From Saxidomus purpurata (Eukaryota; Mollusca; Bivalvia; Venerida; Veneridae), in contig JAFMSR010000007.1 in NCBI GenBank assembly GCA_022818135.1, positions 29,885,566 to 29,949,565 on the forward strand: 64,000 bases of DNA, in the 5' to 3' direction. The notes under the pieces were generated by a model, which searched no databases, was not told the DNA's origin, and saw only the letters and a program-made list of their open reading frames with translations. A program made the position numbers and the translations under genes. How positions within the stretch are numbered: the stretch's first letter is position 1; each line of letters opens with the position of its first letter. Positions 35,481 to 45,500 of this stretch are shown piece after piece.

Positions 35481-38400
35481 TGCCCTTTAACTGTTATTTT
35501 TTTCTATATTGCATATGAAAACATTACAATGCGCCGAAGGTCAAGAAGCCTCCATTGTAGGGAAGTCAGCATATCAGTGACACTGGACATGCTTGGTCCA
35601 GTGGGCTGCCTTGCGCTGTACAGACTCAAGTTGGTCAATGAGGGTTCCTGTATAAGGGGACTAGACAGAGGAGCTGTATTCAAGCTGGGGCCTTTCAAGT
35701 GATTGTATACAGTTGAGTTTAACCCTTCTGAGTGAACTTAGATGTTTCGTCTTAGTGTTTTATTAGCTTTTTTATGATTTTGTGTGTTTGTTCCATGATT
35801 AGTCATTTTTATGGTTTGCCTTTGTTTTAGCTGAGGAAACTGTTATGCAGGGTGTATTGTGTAATTATGACTGACTTTCGTTTGGTGATCTAAATAACCT
35901 GGCATTTCGATTGTTTGAATTTCATGTCACATTTTGATTCCCAAAGTCCTGGCTGGTGCAAATCTTGTTGTAAAAGACTTGAATGAGAAGAGACAGACAG
36001 TGACAAATAGAGAACTATGACATCTGCTTTCGAAAATTTAACATAGTCAGGTGCATGGATACTGCAAGGAGAAGTAACCGCTGCGGGGAGTTTGGTGGTT
36101 CTTAGTAGTCTTTAATAATCTTTAGGGTTATTTGATCGAGAAAGAACTATTCCGAATAAATCGGAAAAACCCAATTGTCACATGATCTCAATTGCGGTCG
36201 ATATAGTCGTCAACAAATCTGCCCGTTATTATTTTGTCAGTTTGTCAGATAAAGGTGATCTCAGTTTATTATATTTAATATTGTCTGCAAATACTTTTCA
36301 GTACTGTTTACTTCTGATGACTGTGGTTCTCACTGCACTCTCACTCTCAGACGTTCCACCCAAAACTGTGGTGCAATAGCTGTAGTGTACGTGAGTCGAG
36401 TAATGTTTTATTTTTGTTCTGGCAAAATCTTTCAGTTATAGCAAGATTCTGACCCAAAACAAAAATATCTCAGAATTTGCTCAAGATGTCACTTAATTAT
36501 TTTGACTATCCTCGAAGGACCAGTTTCAGTGACCCTAAGAATACTTCAGGCAGAATTACCAAATCTGTTGGGGAAGACCTATTATCTTTATGTATTACTT
36601 TTGTGTTATTAGTCCTTTACTTGTGTGATGTATAATAAAGTGGAAAATACTCCAACACAATTATACAGTGCTGTTTATGCTGTTTTGCACTACAGATACT
36701 CAGCCGAACCTATTTCAGTGACCCCTTCTGGTACTTCATTTGTAAACTAGTGACAATAGCGAGTAATTTGCATTTGCTCGAAGTTTACTATCACAAACTG
36801 AACAAAAAATAATTAATAACCAGCGTGAGACTTGTTTATATTGAGATACAGAACACATTCAATTTGATGGTTGCACCGTATTATAAATACTATGAAGCAC
36901 AAGGGGTGGGGTTCAAAGAATTGGCAAAAAATGATTTTTTTACATAAAAATGTAATGATATTTAGTTGTCATATGCAATAAGAATCTGTTTACCATATCT
37001 CATAAAAATATGAAGACATTTGCAAACGTATTTCAATAAAATCAGATCTGAAATTTAGTCAACACTTCTCAGACCAGCCATTTTTTCATTTAAAAGCTAT
37101 AAGCAGATCATATGCTTTGAACCAGTGAATAATCTAGGTTTTGATTTATATGAGTCCCTGGGACGCACATTTTTCAAAACAATGAGTCCCAGCTATGAAA
37201 CAATGAGTCCCTTTCCGAAAAAGTCAGAAAATAGAATCGGACATCCCCGCCGAATTATTTTCGTTGCGAATCGCCGCTGTGATATGTTTATTTTTCAAAT
37301 ATAATTGTTTCTAAAAGTATTGAGTTACTGAAAATATTAATTTCCTTTTACGTAGATTTTAAAGATTTATTTCCGTTAAAAAATCTGCTGTAATTAGTCG
37401 AGGTTTATTCTCCAATTAGCATTTGTCACTCGCGAATGTCGCGGTAGGTGTGAAAAATACGAGCATTCATAAAAGGATGACAAACTAACTACGTCAACTT
37501 TGAAATTTCGAGCTATGCGACACCTCTGATTGAGTAACGCTTGATAATTTGTGAATGCGAAAAGTATTTTCAATTGACTTAATTAACATTAATAAGTTCC
37601 AACTATTCTTTACTTAAAATAAACGTTATGTTTATAACAAAATCGCTGCGCTTCAAGCCGATTTTTCTAAGTAACAATTTTCTTCTACAATGTATTTATT
37701 TTAAAGAATTAACTTTGTCGAATAAAATAATTTCTACAGCGACTTCTTTTACTCATAAAGCCGCAGGTGTTACGAGATCAAAGCACGTGGCCGGCCCCCC
37801 CCCCCAGTGGGTTCGTTTGATCCGAGCGAAGCACGTGGCATTAAAAAAGACCGAATATTTTGACGGGTCTGATTATTTTGGATTATAAAAACTAGTTAGG
37901 AATAGACAATGTATAATATGAGTAAGTTTTATTTTGGTTATGCACTATATCAAGCTATACAAATGTACGTTGGTCGGCAAATATTTTCGAATTTGATAAA
38001 TGTACAAAAGTTAAAAATAATTCTAATTTAAAGTCCTGTTAGCTGTCTGAAACACCACTCTAAGTACCGCGATTTAACACCCGCGAAGTGCCGCGATTTT
38101 TTAACGATTCATGCGAAAATTCTTCTAAATTCTCGCAGGAAACGCAAGTTCGTGGACGATATTCTTTTAAACAAACTACCGCGAGCATATACCCAAGTCT
38201 CGATTTTCACGTGCCTGCGTCCTAAAGGACGCACATATTTCAATCTTTGCGTCCTTTGCATTTTTTGTGCGTCTATGACGCAGGACGCACGGCTAGATTA
38301 TTCACTGTGAACATAACTTTTATCAAGAAGTTCTTATAGGTCAGCTATATCTCCATACAAACAGGAAGAAAACAATACAACAGTCACTTCGGGCAAGAAA

Positions 38401-38800
38401 ATTAGTTGAAATAATGTTTTTGACCACCGATCTACATCTCAACTTGAAAGAGTAAAAAAGTAATAAAAAAAAGGCCTCAAAAGTGGGGTTACCCTGGAAA
38501 TATCAATCCATTGATTAAACTGTCTCTGTCAGCACATTTTCTTCCAATCTGAAGAAAGCTTAAATGGTATAGTTCACAACCCAGGTATAAATAGTTATCC
38601 AAAATATTGCAATTAAAAATGACTGCATACTTTCAAAGGGTCACTGAAACAGGGCCATCACCAAAACAGGGCCACCTACGATACATAAGTCTACTGTAGC
38701 CTGAATATTTTTTGACAGTATCCAAAATGTGAATTGTGCATGTAGTTACGACGGACCCTTTTACACTACGTAGCAAGTAAAAGAGCTTTTGTTAACATTT
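35481..38800. other. No gene recognised; may hide 5' exons of the ZBP1-like gene
   Basis: Several 60-90-codon frames exist (35433-35702 +, 36182-36379 +, 37628-37888 +) without splice context. There is a C-tract at 37796-37804 and a GC-richer segment around 38050-38290 with repeated GACGCA words. The phase-1 acceptor before 39595 implies that an earlier exon exists, but I could not place it. Confidence 0.35.
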
Positions 38801-38810
38801 GATTTCTTTC

Positions 38811-39580
38811 AAGGATGGCAACGAATATCCGGATATCCGAATATTCGTTCAGCTTCCGAATATTCGGATACGATATAGGTATCCGAGTATTCGGTAAATT
38901 CGTTAAAAAAACAAATTTCAATTAAAAACTTCAATATTTACGTGTTGTTTTCATGACAATAATTAATTTTCAGTTACGGCCGATAAAGTGTCGGTTTGCA
39001 AAACCCGGTTGCTCTGGTGATGACACTTTCTATAGTCAATCTTTAGCGATAAACAAAAGAGTTTAAAATAGGTGTGAATTGTTGAACAAACATTTAGATT
39101 AAGGAACATTATCATTCAAGTGTTTAAAGCCTTGTTTACACCGATACATATGGAGAGGTGCTTACTTTAGCCAATGCAATTATGAAGTATCTTTTTAAAA
39201 AGAAAATGAATGTCCGCGTAATGACTCTGTCACGGAGAAAACAAAACCGAAAGTACAACAGTCCTTACAGAGTTAGCTCCCGTAATAACAACGTATATGA
39301 GATTTATTTTATCCTAATTTTATGACATGAATGATTAAATCTTAAAGCCATTAATTGTCTTACTTAAAAGATAAAAAGAAGTAAGTTCTCGGGATAGAAT
39401 ATTCGCCTGGCTAGGGTAACTGTAGGCTATGAATTTTATAATCGCGAAAATATTTGACAAATTGATCAACAACGTATTAGATTTAGTACATACAATGTAA
39501 AACGACCGAATATCCGGATATTCGTTCGGAAGGCTGACCGAATATCCGAATACCAATTTGGGTATTCGTTGACATCCCTA
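38811..39580. mobile_element. hAT-like non-autonomous DNA transposon (770 bp)
   Basis: Terminal inverted repeats: AAGGATGGCAACGAATA at the left end and TATTCGTTGACATCCCTA at the right end (inverted, two or three mismatches). The sub-terminal region is rich in CGAATATCCGGATATTCG-type palindromes. The flanks carry a direct duplication ATTTCTTTC at 38802-38810 and 39581-39589 (8-9 bp, as hAT elements make). No transposase frame inside. It ends 14 bp upstream of the first recognised coding exon of the ZBP1-like gene. Confidence 0.85.
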
Positions 39581-39594
39581 ATTTCTTTCAACAG

Positions 39595-42500
39595 TACTGC
39601 AGAGAGTGAAGAGACGAAATTCAGAAGTGTTCCGTACGAAGCTAAAAGCCAGGATGTCAAATGAAAATGATGAGGGTATTTCACTTAAAATATTTTTTGC
39701 TTGTATAGCTTCTGTTATCAGAAAGTTTTTTCTTGTTCAGCTCAACATTTGTACAGAAATAAATATGTATAGCAGCAAGGCCGTCGCAGACGGTCCGGCT
39801 GGTACGCCATGGCATACTTTTAATTATTTTCGCCTTAAAGTGATATTACCCTTCAAAGTGACCATCATAATTTTAAATGAAACATTAATCAGTGATTTAT
39901 ACTCCTAGAATAATAAACATTGCCATAGTTATAACCCAAAAATCTGTGTAACTGTTTCATTCACATTGAATATAGAAGAAATCGGTAAAAATTGTTTCTG
40001 ACTATCTTAGTCAAAAATAAAAAATGAACCCTTTCGGTTATGTATATCTTCATTTGTATTTGTCAAGGGTAATATCAATTTAACTCTCAAAAATGATCAA
40101 AGCTGATGGGTCGAAATAGTTGTCTTTATGATTAGCTGTCAGAAATGCAAGATTATATTTATAAATTTACTAAAAGATTGCCCAAATATGTTACCTTTTT
40201 GTATAAAATCTTTACGTTGAAATATTACAATCCAGAAGTACACTTGGGATAAAAATGCAATAAAAACGTATCAGATCTAAAGGCATTCAGAAAGTAAAAA
40301 ATTTCAAACCTGCCTTAGGAGAGGAGGTTGACCCCCTTTCATGCTCTCCTCCATCTCAAGCCTTCAGCTGGACCACTGTTCAAAGTCGATGCAGGTCCTG
40401 AGCAGAGTAACTACCACAGTAAAGTGAAATATGTTTTGTAACTTTTTTACACAATTTAAAAATAACAATGTCTAGGTCAATTGATCTCCAGCCCAATCAT
40501 CATGTGATACAGGAGTTAAGGCAAAAAGTAAACTGAATAAAGTCTTCGTACCGACTTCTCTTCAAAACTTGTTGACCGGCTGTATGAAGTTTTGAATTAG
40601 ATTTACGCCAAAAGCAGTTCAAGGCTAGCTATAGCTCAAGTTCTCAACTTTACTAATAAGTAATAACACTGCCTTGCAAACCTAATACAGTCGGGTACTT
40701 ATCATACAGTCCTACTGAACTTCTAAAATGGACTTGATCATCTTTCAAAATAGTCGTTCTAATGGATGCTTGCTGAAACTTTGCTGACTGAATAGCAAAC
40801 AGTTCAACTTCAAATCAGGAATGGACTGCATGGGTGTGCAAGTTGTTTCTTTCTCTGAACTGGTTTTCAAGGCAGAATCATCTGCCACCAGCAGGGTAAG
40901 AGTTAGAATTATATCATCACATAAGTTTTAGGCATCTTTAAATTGCACCTGTATGTTTTTATACCCCACGAAGTTAAGGGGGGTATATAGGAGTCACCCG
41001 GTGGTTGGTCGGTCGGTCAGGCGGTCTGTTGCATTTTCCTTTTCCTGAGCATAACTTGAGAAGTACTGGTTGGAATTCAATACAACTTCATACAATGGTC
41101 AAGTACATTGAGAAGAAGTGCAGTGCACAGGAACCATAACTCTTTCTTGACTCATTACAGAGTCATTGCCCTTTGTTACTTTTCCTTGTCCGGAGGATTA
41201 CTAGAAAACTACCGCTTGGAATTCAATACAACTTCATACAATGGTCTAGCACAATGAGAGGAAGTGCAGTGTACAAGAACCATAACTCTATCTTGAGTAT
41301 TTACAGAGTTATTGCCCATTTTTTCTTTTCCTTAAGTCGCAGAGCATAACTTGAAAACTACTGGTTGGAATGCAAAACAAGTTCATACAATGGTCCAGCA
41401 CAATGAGAGGAAGTGCAGTATACAAGAACCATAACTCTATCTTGACTAATTACAGAGTTATTGCCAAGAACAATATCTCTATTTTTGTTTTTTTTGCAAG
41501 GTATTCTGTTACTACGAACTGTTTATAAAGCAGTCTTTCGGGGTTATTAATCACATTTAGTGATACATGAAGTTTCATTCTTTTCAGAGCTAGGGGGTGT
41601 AATTTATTCAGCTCTGTTAGGCATATCAGAACCAACGTATGTCTCGGATATATGTGACAAGGTCATAGGTTTAAAGAAAAGACAGGAGAAAGTAGCTGCA
41701 CTACTACGGATGATGTGTGACAATGACATTGTTGTTAATGTTGGCGAGAAGTACATCCTGAAGGAAAGATTTACACCTAAACTAGGTGTGCAATTACTCT
41801 CCAGCTATATCTCTTGCTACTTTTAATGCTGACCCAATTTCAACCATTAACTCAGCGTAAAATTTCTGTAAACAATGTGTCCCATCTTTAAGTTCAGACA
41901 CTAAGATTTACATTTTAACATACATGTAACTGAAATAAATGATGCAATTTAAATTTCAGAGAGAGAATCTGATCATCTAAGTTATGATGGTCCAGTCCAC
42001 GATTTTACAGGAACAAATAGTCATAGAAAGGGTATGCTTTGTATAGACCAACACAATTCTTTACGAAGTTAACTTTTAAACAACTAGCTTTAGAATAAAA
42101 CTTCACACATGACGTGTTCTTATTTCCGAATTAGTAACAGTTGAAGTACAGAAACAGGATTCTGTATGATAAAGAGGCTGTGTGGGAAGGAACGTAGAGA
42201 CTGACTGACCATGTCTGTGTTTTAACAGTTCAATGTATAGTCAACTTTTTACAGATTTTATTTTGAATAGTTATAATTCACAGTACAACTTACTTTTCAT
42301 CTTGGAATGGAAAAACAACAGTTCGCAAAATGTTTTCAAAATGTAGTTACGCCATTTGATCTAAAGATTGGTTAATAAATTAGATATGTATAACTTATTT
42401 CAGATTTTGATATTGAGAGCAGGCCTCCACCAGTACATAGAACAACAGGGGAGATCACTGTACCACAAGCATCCAGAGCAGTTGGTAAGAGTGTTCTCTC

Positions 42501-45500
42501 TTCATTGTAAAAATCTTGCATGAATCTTGCAATTGTTAAAAGTGAAGATGTTCTCTATTGACTCAGGTGATGGCTAAAGGACCACCATGTTTCTTCCTAT
42601 AAAATTTTACCAGGTCCTGTTTCTTGAAGAAATATTCTAAAAATCTCCAATATCACTTAATACTTTCAAATGACATTGCCCAGATACAGTTAAAGCAATT
42701 TCAAGGTAACTGTTTCCTATAACTGGCTAGTGAAGTAGCATCTGTTTGGTGTACTGTCAGCAAAAGTCAAGAATTTACACAATGCAAATATTTTCAGCTA
42801 TACCTTTGTCATAGAATGGTAAAGGTCAGTGACTTGATCAAGGGCATTAAACCTCAAGAAAAATATATGTAAGGGTAGATATAAATTTCAAATTTTCAAT
42901 GTTTCAGTACCAGTCCAGCAGTCAGTTGTGAGAAAAACCTCATCTTCAGATTCAACATGTGATCCTGCTGAACAGCAAGTTAATGCAGGTGAGGATAAAG
43001 TGGGGTATGTACATGTGGTATGTGTGGTACGTGATTGACTATTTTGTATTGAGTATTAAGTCTGGCTTTTTATAAGCCTACCTTTGTGCTCATGTTGTGT
43101 TATGTGGATACATTTAGATGGTTAGATGCCTGTTGGTTAATTATCCCCCCACCTTAGCGGAGGGGCTGTAGTAATGGCCACTGTCTGTCAGTCACATTTT
43201 TGTCCGGAGCATTACTCCAAAAGTACTGAAGGGAATTACTTGAAACTTAATACAGTGATAGAGTACAATGTCGGGAATTGCATTGCCCAAGAACCATAAC
43301 TCTATCTTGCCTAATTTTTTAATTACTCCTCTTTGTTACATTTTCTTGATTTTTCTTGTCCGGAGCATAACTCCAAAAGTGCTAAAGGGAATTACTTGAA
43401 ACGTAATACAGTGATAGAGCACAATGATGGGAAGTACATGCCCAAGAACCATAACTCTACCTTGTCTAATTATACCCCGCCAAATACTAATAATTCATTA
43501 AATTAGAAACTATACCATATCCATTCCTCTCACCCCAAATTTCTTGGTCATAGAAAGAGCACTTGGTGGGGGGATGGCCATATCTAACATGGCTCTTGTT
43601 AGTTTTGAAATGACCGGTAAATGATTTTAGCAGAGTTCAACCTACAATTATGTTTCTTGCATATCGGATCGGCATTTCCGGTGATTTTGCCCATGCTGGA
43701 AAAACCGGTCTGGCACCCCTCCTATGCCCGTCGACTTCCTGAATTACTTATGACGTAACGTTATAAACATTGTGACATCAATTTCCCAAACACGACATAG
43801 GAAAATTGTTTGTTTTTCATGATAATTCATCATTTTGATAAGTTTGCATTTAGAAGTGCAAAACGGTATGTAAGAAAAAGTTTCCATCATGAGACACTTG
43901 GCTCAGATGGAAATATCTATCACCACAGGTAACTGTTTTATGTGAACTCGGCAGAGCCTCGTTCCCGCCAAAACAGTTACCCTCAGTGACAGATATTTCG
44001 ATCTAAACCTCGTGCTTATGACAGAAACTATTATTATGGCCATTATGGATGTATCCCATGTAATTATTTTCATATTCCATTAGGGTTATTAATAAAGTAA
44101 TGTGACCCAGAATACTTGCTTTCACTTATTCTCTTAAATGACAGCTATGCATAAAATAGATAGAAAAAGCTCTAATTAGTGCAACATACACATTTTATGT
44201 GGTGTCATTTATTTTTCGTATAAACAAGACATGATGATCCAGTCATAAGCAGTGTAAAAAGTCATGTTATTATGCACACTTTGAAGAAGGAAGGGTATAT
44301 TGTTTAGCAGATGTTGGTCTGTCAGTCTGTCTACCAAGTGGTTTCCGGATAATAACTCGAGAACGCTTTGGCCTAGCATCTTGAAAAACTTTATGTAGAG
44401 GTTGGTTATGACCAGTAGATGACCCCTATTGATTTTGAGGTCAGTGGGTCAACCAGGTCACAGTGACCCGGAATAGTAAAACGATTTCTGCACCATAACT
44501 TGAGAAGGCGTGGGCCTAGCATTTTGAAACTTGATGTGGAGGTTGGTCATGAATGTGTGCCAAATGGTCTTTTGCTACATTACTGATTGCATCAAGGGGG
44601 GCAACATGTTTTACAAATGGGTCTTGTTAATGTGCAAACATACAAGAGTTGTCTATGGACAAATAGAAAACGCTCTTACAAAAGTTGGTAATACTGAATA
44701 ATTTTTACAAGTTCTTGATCTGTGATGACGGATTTGTTGGCAAATTTTGGTGGTAAATATAGATAATGTATGTATCAATGTTTGATAAATAATAAATATG
44801 AATGGTATATAAATAATCTGGTAGCAAATAATTTCAAAAATACTTTACAGGAGTTTATACCAGAACAGTTTTATTTGATGATTCGTCCTAAATTAAATCA
44901 ATTTCAGATAGTTATAGTTATACTAATTTATTTTAGGTCGATTGTGAAACAAGTTATACAACTTATATTAATCACTCCGTTGGGACCTCTTGCTTATGTT
45001 TTCGGGGGGGGGGGGGGGGGGGGGGGGAGGGTTTCTTTTTTATGGTGGTGGGCCAGCAAGGGAGCTACTGGTACCATTTTTAAATAGCGGCCAGGGCGAA
45101 CCGACCCCCGCACTCAATAGCGGGGGGGGGGGGGGGGGGGGGGGGGCAGCAGCTATAAAAGGTTATTATAGCTTAAGAATTATAGTGCTCTGCTTTGTTA
45201 TTTTGTTATCTTGTATAGCATAGTTATTTTGTGTAAATATTTCTTACAGACAAACTGAGGAAAATCATAGAATTTCTCGGACAGGCTCCTGGTCCAGTCA
45301 AAGCTAAAGATATTGCTCAGAGGACATCTTTAGGCCAATCAAGATCTGACGTTAATAGATATCTCTACTTTCTTGAGAAACAAAATATTGTTGAAAATAT
45401 TGGCAGAGCAGAATGGAAATTTGTGAAAGAAGTAAAAGGTAAGCTTTATTGTATCCCAAATCAGATATATTTTTACAAAGTACTTTGCCACTAATGGTAC

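Noticed and set aside
41560..41587. ATG upstream of the first winged-helix exon as the translation start
   Set aside because: A strong acceptor (TTTCATTCTTTTCAG) ends at 41587, and the upstream exon 39595-39675 joins in phase, so the open frame from 41560 is intronic.
44770..45223. Gly-rich open frames across the G tracts
   Set aside because: They exist only because homopolymer G codes for Gly in every frame; the real exon begins at 45250 in another phase context.
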